From: Auriscalpium vulgare
Taxonomy: Eukaryota > Basidiomycota > Agaricomycetes > Russulales > Auriscalpiaceae
Length of the DNA stretch: 64,000 nucleotides
NCBI GenBank assembly: GCA_019915015.1
Contig: JAHBBC010000026.1
Coordinates: 248,001-312,000 of the forward strand
Direction of reading: 5' to 3'
The position numbers and the translations under genes were made by a program. A model generated the notes under the pieces. The model did not search any database, had not been told where the DNA came from, and was given only the letters and a program-made list of their open reading frames with translations. Below, one piece after another: positions 51,768 through 62,345 of the stretch. Numbering within the stretch: the stretch's first letter is position 1; each line of letters begins with the position of its first letter.

Positions 51768-53504
51768 TCACCGCGGGGGAAAAGCCATCCGTAGCATCGA
51801 ATCTACAGTCCCTGATACCCTGCTCTTCGTCAGATCTAATTTCTTCAGCCCAACCCCATCGTTCCGACGTGTATATACCATCCTCAATAGAAGGTCGGCC
51901 GGCCTGAGTGTGATCAAATTGTCGCTGCTTGGCCCAGGATGCAGCTGGTCATCTACCCACGGAACGCATGCCCACACCTCAGAGGTGAAGTTAACCGACC
52001 GCAACTCGAGCCAGTCGAGCTTGGGAAGCGGTATGGCCATTGCCAGTACTGGCAAGCCCGACTCTTCGTCTCTGCGAGCTAGCCAGGACGCAGGCACCGA
52101 GAAGACCTCGCAGAGCTTCAGTGCGGAGAACCCCGACGTTCCAAGCCTGCGCAAATTCGGTGCGATATGCAGCACTTCCCTCCACTCGGGGCCGTCGCGC
52201 ACCAACCAGTCGCCAATTTCCAGACTCTCCAGTCGATCGGACGCCAGTGCAGACACGGCTGCCCACGGTACCTGCAGTCTCCGCCAGATGCTCGCGTGCC
52301 ATCCGGTGTACTCATCCATACTGGCCGGGTGCGGCATTAGCTGGATGGTGAGATGGGTGACGTCCTCATACCCGGCGATGATCTTTACGTTGTCTTTCTC
52401 TTCTGGCTGAATGCAGAGGGTGCTGATCGGAGGCCCTGATATTCCGTCTTGCCGAGGGAGACATAGGGCGGAGCGTATGTTGCCAAAGAGCGCGGTGATT
52501 ACCTCCGCGCTCTGGCCTTCATAGCTGAGGCAAAATACTGCTACAATGGTAGAAGGGACACGGAGGTGTCGCAGAAGGATGGAGGCCGATCCAACAGTGG
52601 TAGTCAAGTGGAGGCTGTTGAGGGCCGACGTTGTTGCAATAATGTGCTGGGTTTCGGTATTTGACTGCATAAACAGAATGTGAAGCAGCGTGAGCTGTGT
52701 CAGGTTCTTCATCTCCTGTAAAACGGCAACAGTGTCCGTGACAGATTGCATGCAGAACCTAGCAACGTCCGGGCTATCATAATGGATCTTGAGCGTCGTG
52801 AGGTTCTTCATGAACGCGGTTGTCCAAGGAACGCTCCCGCGCGTGCGCACATTCAGGCTCTGCAGGACCGGAGTTTGCATCCCAAATAATTTGCCGTAGA
52901 AGTTCAACTGGCCCAGAGATAGGTAATTTGAAGAAAATGAGAGCTGCTGCATTCGCTGAACGTTAGCCAAGAGTGGCTCGCGAAGCAATCGGTTCATATA
53001 TTGATTGGTCCCAGGTGATGCGGACACAGAGCACAGCTGCATGACCGAGCCCGAGCGCGCTATCATCGTCTTCAGCCATGTAAGCCCGAACTGGTCGGTA
53101 ACTTCGCTCGCCCACAGACCAGGGCACGCAATAGAAATGGCCCTCCAGCGCTGACACACGTGCGTCACGGCGATCCAGGTCCTATTATAGGGCACAGGCA
53201 ACTTTGATTGGGAGATGCCGACGGACGGGGGCTGGGTATGCGTGAGATATTTGAATATATGGGTGAAGATCTCTGGCGGAAGGCGGGAGACAGGCTGAAA
53301 GAAATTGTGCCAGGATTTGATCATGCGTTCCTCCTTCTGCAGACACTCTTGCACATGGGTCAGGGCGCGTGTTCTTCCCTGTTTCATCGTCAAGAGCGCC
53401 AACAAGCGATCCCTCATGCGCATGTACTCGCCCTCGAAGACGGCTTTATGTTGGTCGTAGTTTGTTGTCCCGATGATGCACTTGAGCTCTGTGAGCCGCC
53501 GCAT
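51768..53504 (-). CDS. F-box domain protein, paralogue of the 26197 gene
   Basis: A frame of 578 residues from the ATG at 53504. A charged N-terminal helix (RMRDRLLALLTMKQ) precedes the F-box at about residues 75-135 (VSRLPPEIFTHIFKYL, WIAVTHVCQRWRAISIACPGLWAS). Leucine-rich blocks follow (LQSLNVRTRG, LTQLTLLHILF, LESLEIGDWLVRDG, LDWLELRSVNF). The ladder of blocks is colinear with the 26197 gene, so both derive from one ancestor. An upstream mini-exon at about 53580-53596 (atggacgctgtcgac, with a GT donor) parallels one at 26030 and may hold the true start. The gene lies on the same strand as the neighbouring cluster pseudogene, whereas in the other pair the two are divergent. Confidence 0.8.
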   Translation of the reverse strand: MRRLTELKCIIGTTNYDQHKAVFEGEYMRMRDRLLALLTMKQGRTRALTHVQECLQKEERMIKSWHNFFQPVSRLPPEIFTHIFKYLTHTQPPSVGISQSKLPVPYNRTWIAVTHVCQRWRAISIACPGLWASEVTDQFGLTWLKTMIARSGSVMQLCSVSASPGTNQYMNRLLREPLLANVQRMQQLSFSSNYLSLGQLNFYGKLFGMQTPVLQSLNVRTRGSVPWTTAFMKNLTTLKIHYDSPDVARFCMQSVTDTVAVLQEMKNLTQLTLLHILFMQSNTETQHIIATTSALNSLHLTTTVGSASILLRHLRVPSTIVAVFCLSYEGQSAEVITALFGNIRSALCLPRQDGISGPPISTLCIQPEEKDNVKIIAGYEDVTHLTIQLMPHPASMDEYTGWHASIWRRLQVPWAAVSALASDRLESLEIGDWLVRDGPEWREVLHIAPNLRRLGTSGFSALKLCEVFSVPASWLARRDEESGLPVLAMAIPLPKLDWLELRSVNFTSEVWACVPWVDDQLHPGPSSDNLITLRPADLLLRMVYTRRNDGVGLKKLDLTKSRVSGTVDSMLRMAFPPR

Positions 53505-53599
53505 TACGACACGGGGCGAGGATGCGCTGATGGAGACGGCGTTAGCTGCAGAAATGCGAGACGGTCAAGGGACTCACTTGTCGACAGCGTCCATCGTCT

Positions 53600-54720
53600 T
53601 CTGCTTAAAGTCAACGAGGTGATGAGGGCTCACAGTGGGAGGGAGCTCGTTGAAGCTTTTATGTGTCCAAAAACAAGGGAATGGATGGGCACGAGGACAA
53701 CACAAGGCCGATGAAAACAATTTATTGTCAGTGTGGCGAGGCACCGAACACGTATGTGCGGCGCCACCGAGATCAGTGGCATGGTGCCGCCGTGGTAACC
53801 GTCGCATGTAAGTAGCACAGCATAACAAATAAATGAGAAACACGGTGATTGCGAGACGAGCCGATAGAACAAGGCTGCATGATGCACACGAACGAACACG
53901 CGTAAAACATGTGCAGGGAGAAAAACAATTTGAAGCGCCGAAGAAAGAACAACAACACGCACGGCGGGCCACAGCGCAAGCGAATTCGACGGCCAGAGCG
54001 CCTCTTGCGCGGTCTGCTCCACACAGTAATCGCAGCAAGCCAGTACCCCGGCGATCTGCGAGCGATACTTCGTATACCTACCCTGCGATGGAATTAACTC
54101 GCGGTGCCCGGAACTACGCGCCCGGTCCTTGAAACGCCGCAGCAACGGAGGTGGCACGCCCAAGCGCGCACCGTGGACCACGTACGCACCGCCAATCAGT
54201 ATGTGTGGGTATCGGAGAGAGCGGAGGATGCACCTTAGGCCTACTCGCTGTCCTGCATCGCCACACGCACGCGCGCCGGCCAACGTCCTCGCACATCCGG
54301 CTGCGCTTGAGAACTTGCCCCATCAAAATATAGAGCGGTGCATTCGTGCGGTATGTGCATTGCGGATGTCTAGTGCCGTTATCGCCGCAGCGAAAAGGCA
54401 GCGTAGATCGTCATGAGGAGAGTATCGGACGAGATGGGGTTCCGGCAACGTCGGGCATCGCTCTGAGACCAAGCCCATCCCCGGGACCGCCCAGATGCGC
54501 AGTGCTGCGCGTAAAGAAAACTTGACGTCAGATAAGTTGACAGTGCGACAGGTATGCTGGGAGGAGAGACAAGGGACGCACTTTGGTGCCCATCGCGCCG
54601 ACTATGACTCGTGCCCAACTCGCCCAATCGCCCTCCCAGAACCGTGTCCTTGTTTTCTTCACTGAGACCAGTCTATTCAGCAGCTTGATTCAACTTGTAC
54701 GCAGAGCTGCAGACTGGAAA
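53600..54720. other. no gene recognised
   Basis: GC-rich open frames without motifs. They probably include the promoter of the F-box gene near 53600-53800. Confidence 0.35.
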
Positions 54721-55086
54721 CTTGCTGGGAGTGGGCCGATGCTTAGCACGGCAATACGATTCCACATTGAATACTCTCCACTAATGGACCAAACAAATGT
54801 GAACATGAGAGTCTGAGTTGAATCCAGTAAGTATGAGCAATGACCCACAGCACTTGACGACCTGCTACCTCCAGAATTGCGGGCGGAGGTGGGCAAGGAA
54901 AATATTGTTGGATATATCACGTGAGCAAGCTCAAGACCGTGTCGGCAACTTCCGGGTCCTATACAGTTCACACGAACCATATTATGTATACATGTAGCTG
55001 GCTCTTAGCGTACACTGTTATCAGCCTATTCCCTCTCTCATCGTGCTTCGAGTGCATCGCACCCTCTTCTTGTAGATCATGTGGAC

Positions 55087-55135
55087 CATATTTGTTGGGG
55101 AAATTGGGTCCAACCCAATTTCCCCAACAAATATG
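55087..55135. repeat. perfect 23-bp inverted repeat with 3-base loop
   Basis: CATATTTGTTGGGGAAATTG plus GGT pairs perfectly with its complement across the loop CCA. DNA of this form can extrude a cruciform. Confidence 0.85.
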
Positions 55136-55183
55136 ACGTCACTCCGGTCACTAAACTGTCGGTTAGTTACCGGAGTGATGTCA
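55134..55183. repeat. TGACGTCACTCCGGT inverted repeat
   Basis: TGACGTCACTCCGGT at the left and ACCGGAGTGATGTCA at the right, one mismatch in 15 bp, around a 20-base loop. Confidence 0.75.
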
Positions 55184-55575
55184 TAAGTCACACTGTTGCT
55201 ATGGTAATAACAACATGTACCTACACACAAGGAAATGCACTTATGAGGCATATGGATAACAGCCCAGTTGGGGTGTTGTTTAATGTGTGGATGTTGTCTG
55301 CAGTGTAAGAGTGTCAGAGTGAGCAGAGTACAGATGTTGCTGAAGGTGCACTAGCACTATGTGAGTATTGTCAGAAGATGTGAATACATAGTGATGACGG
55401 GCGACGTGGGTGATACGCTAGGGGTGGCATGCACCGTGAGCAGGTTGGGGCTCGGTTGGGGGGGTGCAGTGGCAGGTATCACGCCATGCAGGGCGCGTGT
55501 AGCTGCACCCGTTGATGCTGGCACTGGTGGACGGCATGCTAAACAATAATTGTTGCCAACACTTGAGCTCAAAAG

Positions 55576-55630
55576 CGATGACATCATTTCGGCTTTTAAA
55601 TGCACTTTAATACCCGGAATGATGTCATCG
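55576..55630. repeat. 55-base palindrome, sister of 40858-40912
   Basis: CGATGACATCATTTCGG on the left and CCGGAATGATGTCATCG on the right, with 'ttttaaa/tttaa' inner arms. Length and plan match the palindrome at 40858. Confidence 0.75.
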
Positions 55631-55899
55631 TCTTTTCCTACCGACTGTGCACTGTTCGATGTTCAATCCTGGCAACATAATCACTGTGCGCGTTGTATGG
55701 TCTGAGTAAGTTTCATAGGCAACAATACATGTGTAGTGTACAGTGTATCATCCCGTGAGGCCGGTGAGGGAGCTGAAAGCACGAGTGAACAAAGCGTGGG
55801 ACTGAATTTCCAGAAAAGGCGACACAGACTGTCGTTGCATGGGTCAAAAAAATGCTGGATGTAGATGACATAAGCAACGATTCAAAGGAATCGTAATGG

Positions 55900-57110
55900 G
55901 ATGGACAGGCGGTGTCGACGACGGTGAGGTGATGACGTTTGCGGGCAGAGTTGCCTCGGCAGTTGCCGGCCGCCACACAAGCGCGCGGCGCGACGGCTTT
56001 GATCTCGCCGTCCACGCCCAACCTCCCATCTCATTCCTCTCACCCTGCACAGTCTGTGATACCTCTGGAGTACCCAAAGAGCTCCGCACAGTTGTTGAGC
56101 TCGCGATTCAAGTGCTCGCCACCTTCAAGACGCGGCGCGCTCGGATGGAGCTTGTTCAACGCCGCAACCTCCACTGAGCAAGCCAGCTCGACGAGCCCGA
56201 GGCGCAGCGGACGAGGCTTCGGTACGCGCTGGACCACTCTCTTAGTTGTGCGCCTCCAGCCTGTCGTCCAGCCGACAGCGTGCTACTATGACTCCGTCGC
56301 GTCCCTGCAGGACCCCTCCCTACCCTTTCGACTGCCGAATCCTTTTTTGCCTGGGGAACGCAGTCTTTGGCCAGACGCGTAGCTGCATATCCTGGAAAGT
56401 TCCAGGAGCGTCGCGGGCGGTATCGAGGTCCCAGGGCTGTTGATATCAATCTGAAATCATGTACGTTCCCGAGCACTCTTGTATGCGCGCGTTCATTGAA
56501 GAATATCGTATAGATTATGCGCAGCAGCAGTTGACATCCGGCATACTCCTCTGCCGCGCGTTCTGCTCCCTGTGCTTGTACCTTTAATGTATGCCTCACG
56601 GTTGAGCTCCCTCGGCTCGGGCTCGCACACCCGCTGCTGTCCACCTCCCCTTCCGATTTCCCTGCTCTCACAAGGACGCTTCCATTTCTATATCCTCTCC
56701 CACTACGACCTTGTTGCTGAAACTTACTAGTACACATATCGTTGTGCTCGTCGTCAAAGTCCGCGACGTCGGTGTGGCGCGTGGGCGACTCGGATACCTG
56801 TACCTCTCTGCAGTGTACTGACACTCATCAGAATGTTAGACATTGCGAACCAGATGATCCTGTGCTCTCCCCTGCGTCCTGCGCGCAAGATACCGTCTGT
56901 AAGCAGATCGAGGACGTGGATGGGCAAGGAAGCGCGACTGGGCTGGGTTGCGACGGATCGCTAGGGAACTAACGAAGCAAACCGTTCAAAGTAGCTCAGG
57001 ACCCGAGCGAGAAAAGGTCGAGGTCGGAAGAGGGCAAGCAAAGGGGACTCAGGAAGTGCTTCTGAGCGAGTTGTCGCGATGACACGGACTCGGAGGGCAC
57101 CCGCCCAACT
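55900..57110. other. no gene supported
   Basis: A plus-strand frame at about 56050-56240 (VPKELRTVVELAIQVLATFKTRR, then a stop, then ASQLDEPEAQR) looks like a broken helical protein fragment but could not be assigned. Confidence 0.35.
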
Positions 57111-57113
57111 GGC

Positions 57114-57194
57114 CACGTGAACCGTCGCGTCCCCAGCGTTTCTCGCGCTATTTGGCATCCATCCTGAAGCCAAACACTGGGCCCCATATAAACC
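57114..57194 (+). promoter_or_regulatory. unit F promoter module
   Basis: CACGTG at 57114-57119, CTATTTGGCATCC at about 57148, GCCAAACAC at 57169 and CATATAAAC at 57185. The spacing is the same as in units B and E. Confidence 0.65.
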
Positions 57195-57260
57195 CGCCCA
57201 CCGCTCTCCACGCCCGCACATCGCTTGCACGGCCGGCCCTCACCCGCACCTGCACCCACC

Positions 57261-57338
57261 CTGTGCTCGGCGCTCCTCATCCTGGCCCTTTTCTTGTCCT
57301 ATCATATATCCGCTCAAGCCTTACACCCGCTTCATTAG
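57261..57338 (+). pseudogene. unit F signal-peptide relic without ATG
   Basis: The frame CTG-TGC-... reads SALLILALFLSYHISAQ and then a stop, which parallels PALLILALFSIPHIRS in unit C. The position of the start codon holds CTG. The copy is therefore probably silent unless CTG is used. Confidence 0.45.
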
Positions 57339-57679
57339 AATGTTATCTGCGTTTACGCTTCCACGCCCGTCTGAGGTGCGCCGTGTCTTGCATGCTACTG
57401 CTGCTCGTTGCTGACGCGATGTCACTCATGCCCAGCCTGAATAGAAGAATTGTCCGGAGGCGCATCAGTCGTAGAGTGTCACGCTTGGAGTCTTCTCCGT
57501 GAGTACCGCTTGTGCTTGTCTCCCGCACAGACACAAAGTGGGCTAACGGATCGAGCAGCAGCCGAGCGCCGCCGGATGCCCTGAGCGCAGCGTTCTCTTC
57601 AATATTTAGCTGTAGGTTCAGCGCGTACGTTCTCGTAGAGGGTTGCTTGGCGTTTAGGTGTGATTGCATAAGTCTCAGG

Positions 57680-57697
57680 ATTCTCGCATCAATCATA
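57680..57697 (+). repeat. unit 3' motif, copy in unit F
   Basis: ATTCTCGCATCAATCATA, as at 17265 and 19991. Confidence 0.55.
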
Positions 57698-58214
57698 CAT
57701 GTTTTCGGGTCGCTGTACACATATTCATTGTAAACATGTAGCAGACGCGTATGGTACAGGTGCTACGTGCGCATCGACGACGCCCGCATGAGCTCCAGGT
57801 AGCAGAGCGCGCGCGGCGTCCAAGTAAATGCATGCCCTTCGATGCGAGCGGTCCCGGGCCATGCGGCAGCGCGCAGCACGCGTCCGTTCAGAACCGTATT
57901 CGACGCGTTGTGGGAAGAGAATTCATGCAAAACGACGGCAATGTTATACGAGAGTCGAGCACGCGGAACAAATATGTGCAATAGATGCATCCTGCCTACG
58001 TACAAGTCTCAGCCTCGACTCGGCATGCTTGAATGGCTGGATATATGCGCTGTAAATCACCCGCTCCGTCCGCCGACACTCATCTCAGTGGGCGAATGGT
58101 GGATGGAGATAGCATAGAGAGAGATGAACGGCGACGGACCTTGATCGTATTTCACAGACAGTGCGAAAGGGCAATTCGTGCGGTTGGTGCGGTGTCGACA
58201 GGGCACGCGTGCGT

Positions 58215-58540
58215 TGTCCTGGCAGAGATCCTAGTTGTAGTAAACTAGAATCTCCGTGTGAGCGGAAAAAACGGATCCAGTGCGGGGTCAGATTGAGAGA
58301 GCCCGAGCGGTCGCGCTGGCAGCTCCCGGTGAGCGCAAAGGCGGATTGGGGCTTCAGGCCTCGTGGACGAGGAAGACACTGTCCTGGCAGAGATATAATT
58401 GCAGTAATCATAATCGCAATGTGAGAGGAGAAAAGGAGTGCGGGGCCAGAGTGAGAGAGCCCGAGCGGTCGCCATGGCAGCTCCAGGTCAGCGCAGGGGC
58501 GAGATCCGGACTTCAGGCCTCGTGGGCTCCCTTACGCGTG
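58215..58540 (+). repeat. tandem duplication, period about 168
   Basis: The first copy, from 'ctggcagagat' at about 58218, and the second, from about 58391, share 'gagagagcccgagcggtcgc', 'tggcagctcc' and 'cttcaggcctcgtgg' in the same order. No coding function is evident. Confidence 0.6.
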
Positions 58541-58731
58541 CTGAGCCAGAGATTGCGAACATCCGCATTTATGGAGGCTCGATAATGGAACAGGATAGAG
58601 CTAGAGCATCGTGGTCAGTGACGTGGACACGATGAGCGATGTCGTGGCGCACCTGGCCGTCTCGCTATCAACCACCTCGCTTCATAGCTCACTACACTCC
58701 GGCTTATCCGGTGTTTATCAATCGACAGACT

Positions 58732-58910
58732 GGTGCGGAGCAAGCAAGGTTTATTAGATACTCGAGACATGAGAATACAATGAAATAGAGATCATACCTG
58801 GTGCGGAGCAAGCAAGGTTAAAGGGGCTTGTGCTCCGCCCCAGGATCTAAGTAAGACTTCGGCCAAGATGTTCAGTTGCGGCTTATAGCCGCAACAGATC
58901 AATCTGCGGC
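58732..58910 (+). repeat. LTR-like remnants related to the Copia end
   Basis: A 21-base direct repeat starting TGGTGCGGAGCAAGCAAGG occurs at 58732 and 58799. At 58874-58907 a palindrome (ttgcggcttatagccgcaa) is followed by 'cagatcaatctgcggcg'. This block recurs, inverted, at about 63087-63125 inside the Copia LTR. It is probably a solo or fragmentary LTR. Confidence 0.45.
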
Positions 58911-59869
58911 GGGGGGCCATCGTTACGATTCCCTGAGGTACGAAGTAGAATCGTTTACTAGGGGGTTTTTCGGGCTGGTGCCTGCATCTATTCGGTCATG
59001 GTCGCCGGATGCCGGTTTGATTCCCGGTTTGATTCCCGGTGGTGCCCGCCCGACCTCACGCAGCCTCACGCCTGGGACAACACCCACACCACGTCCCCCA
59101 TTCCTCTGCACCTCCGCCTCAAAAGCTAATCTCGAACAAGCACTCAATGTATCGCCAATAGGTTTCAGTACACCAACGTGCTACGATTGACGGGACGTCC
59201 GAGGTTCGTTTTCGTTTTGATGCGGCCAGCCGGCCCCGGCCATCACCGGCCTTCGGCACATCTGCTTACATACATCACAGACTTGTGAGCCGCTTGCCAA
59301 TGCCTGCTCCCTTGGCCCTCCCCACAGCCCCGTGACCCCCGTCCCGCCACGCGTGAACGGACGTGATGATCTTGCGCCCTGCAAGCGTCTCTGGTGAGCC
59401 CTCCCGCACATTCTGCCTGACAGGACAGAATCTCACCGTATGCCCTCCCCAACCGATCTCAGCTCCTATCGCTCACCTCCCAGCAACGTCCGCGTGCGTT
59501 CCACCTCCACGCGAACAGCCTCTAGGACACATTAAAGCCACCTGCAGGATGACCAGCCTGCCGCTCTCCCTGCTCCTCCACTGCATTGGCCGAGGGACAT
59601 TTCCGCACCGCGCATCTTGTGCAAAGCGGCCAGACGCCACGTCCGCACATCGCGCACAGGGCGTGTCTCAGCGGCGCCGTGTCAAAACCCCATGATGAAG
59701 ACGCAATGGCGGTGCGTCCTGCGCCCTTTAAGAAGAGAACAACGCGCCAGTTGACACGCAGGGGTCGCCCAGCAACGCTAGAGGCTAGAGCCGTCCACCA
59801 GCGCTCGCGCGCGCGCGCGTTTCCGAAACACGCTCCACCGGATTGGCGTTTTCCAGACAGCGTCCAGGC

Positions 59870-60365
59870 CTCAATTAGCGTTGGAGGCGGCGTTTAGGGA
59901 TGCGGGGCGTACTCGGGAACCCGTCCGTGTCGGCGTTGGGCACGTCGTCGGTGAGTTACATCTGTCTTTGTGCGCGCCGGCTGAAAAACAGATATATGGC
60001 CAGATCTTCATGCACAGCGACACGCGCGCGCACGCCTGTGAAACACACCGACAGGCTGAGACCACTCGCTGCTCTCGCCCGCCTACTTGGACACGGTGTC
60101 ATGCAAAAGATGGCATGTATTTCTTGCTTTCTCCACCGGGCATAGTTCTGGCTCACAGACCATCTGCAGCCACGTCGCGCTGCTCCTCCCATCTCACGGC
60201 ACTGACCGCGAAAATGCCTCCCCGCCAAAGCGAGGAATTGGAGACGGCGTCCAGGCTTCATGCGGCAATGGAGGCAGCGTCCAGGGCATCAGGGAAGCCA
60301 CGCCCAAGCGTAGGTGTTTGCACCGGGAGCCGTGTTGGTGAGTTATGCTTGAATTCATGCGCCCG
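59870..60365 (+). repeat. duplicated exon-like segment
   Basis: 'caggc(c/t)tca...g(a/g)ggc(g/a)gcgt...' followed by a conserved stretch and a 'ggtgagtta' donor-like end occurs at about 59865-59955 and 60245-60340. The translations are similar: MEAAFRDAGRTREPV and MEAASRASGKPRPSV, then GVG or GVC before the donor. Two tandem first exons, or a duplicated gene start, would explain this. Confidence 0.4.
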
Positions 60366-60569
60366 GGCCAGGAAGGTGACGATGCCGTAGGTGTGATTTT
60401 TTGGAGGGCGGCACGTCCGCGCACGCGCTCACACACAGCCCCACAACGTCCCTGCACGCGTGGCGCAACCTCGTGGCTCACGAAGCGCCGAAACGAACCT
60501 GCAGACTGTGTCAGTAAGTGCATCGAGTTTGCACTAGCAAGGAAACTCACCCTTTCACTTGTGCCGCAG

Positions 60570-61182
60570 CGCAGCAGCCTGCGACGCGTCCACGGCAATG
60601 GGCAGAAGCAATCTGGACCGTTCTTCGCGTTCAAGAAGATCTCAAAAGGTCGTGGCCGTGGCGTGCGTCCACGCGCAGCTCGAACAGTCGCGCTCAAGAC
60701 ACACCATCACGCTGGATGACTCTGCACGCCGCCACGACATGGACGAGGCCGTCGACTCTCAGGCTGTGGACGAGGACGACAACTATCAAGAAGAAGCTGC
60801 AGATGCTCGCTTTCAACAAGGCGTCCCGGGCACGACATCCTACGCACGACTGCGCAGGACGCGCACTCGGCGCGCGTGTCGCAAGGACGAGCCACGACAA
60901 TGGCACGAACAACTGGACCGACACAAACAACGCGCAGCATCGCCGACGAAGCGCATCAAGACGTTTCTGGAGGCGCGAACGGTGCCCTCTAGCTTGACAT
61001 CATGTGCCGCCATACTCACGAGAGGCCGCGAGCACGTCGAGTGGTGCATGGACGGAACAACGGTGGCGCCGCGTCCGCCCCCTTGCCCACATGCTAGACG
61101 AGGAGCAACGGGGCGGGAATCAAGGCGCCACGGGAGGCACGGAGAAGAAGAACGAAGCGTGTCCTACGTCTCGACAGCGTAG
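60570..61182 (+). CDS. hypothetical protein, uncertain
   Basis: The longest clean frame in this part (open from 60559, with no ATG at its beginning) may be an internal or last exon after the AG at 60569. It is rich in Arg, Ser, Asp and Glu, with an acidic block (DEAVDSQAVDEDDNYQEE) followed by a basic one (YARLRRTRTRRACRK) and QWHEQLDRHKQRAAS. Acidic-basic composition of this kind occurs before the catalytic part of some basidiomycete transposases, but nothing downstream supports a transposase. It may be spurious. Confidence 0.25.
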
Positions 61183-62100
61183 TGGGAGCGGCACGGAGGC
61201 CAGAGACAATGATGGCGGCTCACCAAGGTGCGCACGCTCACGTCGCAGCGGGAGAAATGCGGTGCGGTTCGAAGGTGAGTTCCAAGCGCCGCCGTATCGT
61301 GAGCCCCGGTATTGACGTCGCCTAGCGTCTGTATCTGCGTTCCCCTCCAAGCTCCTCGCATCTCATCGCGCCGGATCAGAGCCTGCTAAGCCGTGACCAG
61401 CAGCATCACATCGCCTGCAGGCTGCCCGTCCAGCATGCGCACAGAATCGTGCTCGCTTGTCAGTGGCAAGATCATCTGCGACATGACCTCCGAGAGGCTC
61501 CTCACCCTGAGCACCGTCAGGCCCCGCCCCGCCTGCCGTCGCGACCCAGCCCGCCGCCCTCGTTGCCGCGCCGCTGCCCAGCGTGCTGCCGCCACCGCCC
61601 TCGACCCGCCGCGCTCACTATGCTGCGCGGCGCGTGCGCTCTGCAGGCACAGGGCTACTTCAGCGGGCTGTTTCCCGCAGCAATCAAGACGCTCGGCGCG
61701 TCTTATTTTTCGTCGCTCACGATTTGCCTGTGTACATGTAACTTATTCTATTCACGCACCTCTGTTCACATCTGCTGTGTACTACTTGTTGCTGCGCATC
61801 ATCGATTAGTCTCCAGTCTGAGATCAAGTGCACGTTTCAGCGCCGAGTGGCTGCTCAGCAGCACGTAGCGCTCTGGTAGGGCTTCAACCGAAACGCGCCG
61901 ATATGTCAATCCCCATCACTAACTCATAGAAATAGACATACACGCAGGAAACTGCAGGTGGATGCAGCTGAGAGATAAGGCTCGATAAGGAATCGTCCTG
62001 CCATGCTTAGCAATGGCTCTCTACAAGCTAGTGTAGTAAATTCATGATGTCGTATATAAGTATACAAAGAATGCCACGTCGTTAGCTGCCCGCACTACAC
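61183..62100. other. no gene supported
   Basis: A minus-strand frame at 61386-61595 (LTVLRVRSLSEVMSQMILPL) and a plus-strand stretch near 61650 (GYFSGLFPAAIKTLGASYF) look weakly protein-like. Neither could be extended into a gene model. Confidence 0.3.
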
Positions 62101-62104
62101 AGAT

Positions 62105-62345
62105 ATCCAAGTGACCTTACCGCATAGATATCCTTGTCAACGCACAGATATCTGTGTGTACATCCACACAGATATCCGTGCGTACATCCACACAGATATC
62201 TGCGTGGACTTCCACACGGATATCGCGGATGCGGTCAAAATATTACGAGCGCGAGAATCGAACCGGCGGCGTTCGGAACGTCAACTGCGCAGCTTACCGC
62301 AGCGTCAACATGCTATGCATAGCCAAGCAAACAGACGATTTATGA
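62105..62345 (-). repeat. tRNA-derived SINE-like head with GATATC tandem tail
   Basis: On the minus strand a B-box (GGTTCGATTCTCG, about 62255-62270) is followed by 'taatattttga' and 'gcgatatccgtg'. An array then follows with a period of 25-28 bases (acatccacacagatatc(c/t)gtg, four to five copies, plus-strand 62105-62222). The same order of parts is seen on the plus strand at 62943-63060. Confidence 0.5.

Larger units (their letters stand above)
54721..55899. mobile_element. small non-autonomous element with palindromic core, copy 2
   Basis: Starts with the 43-base motif (54721-54763, ending TACGATTCC) and ends near 55899 with the inverted GGAATCGTAA end preceded by 'tgacataagcaacgattc', as in copy 1. 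It contains three palindromes (55087-55135, 55134-55183, 55576-55630), one more than the core of copy 1. The interior is otherwise non-coding and partly unrelated to copy 1, suggesting insertions. Confidence 0.5.

Noticed and set aside
53574..54283. Cys-rich minus-strand ORFs before the F-box gene
   Set aside because: They overlap the F-box gene's probable first exon and promoter, are in competing frames and lack a motif.
58845..58880. U2 snRNA-like start (cttcggcc..aagat)
   Set aside because: Only a few bases agree with the U2 5' region and none of the following conserved sequence is present.
62220..62300. tRNA gene on the minus strand
   Set aside because: A B-box-like GGTTCGATTC is present, but T-stem and acceptor strands do not pair and a clear A-box is missing. 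It is treated as SINE-derived.
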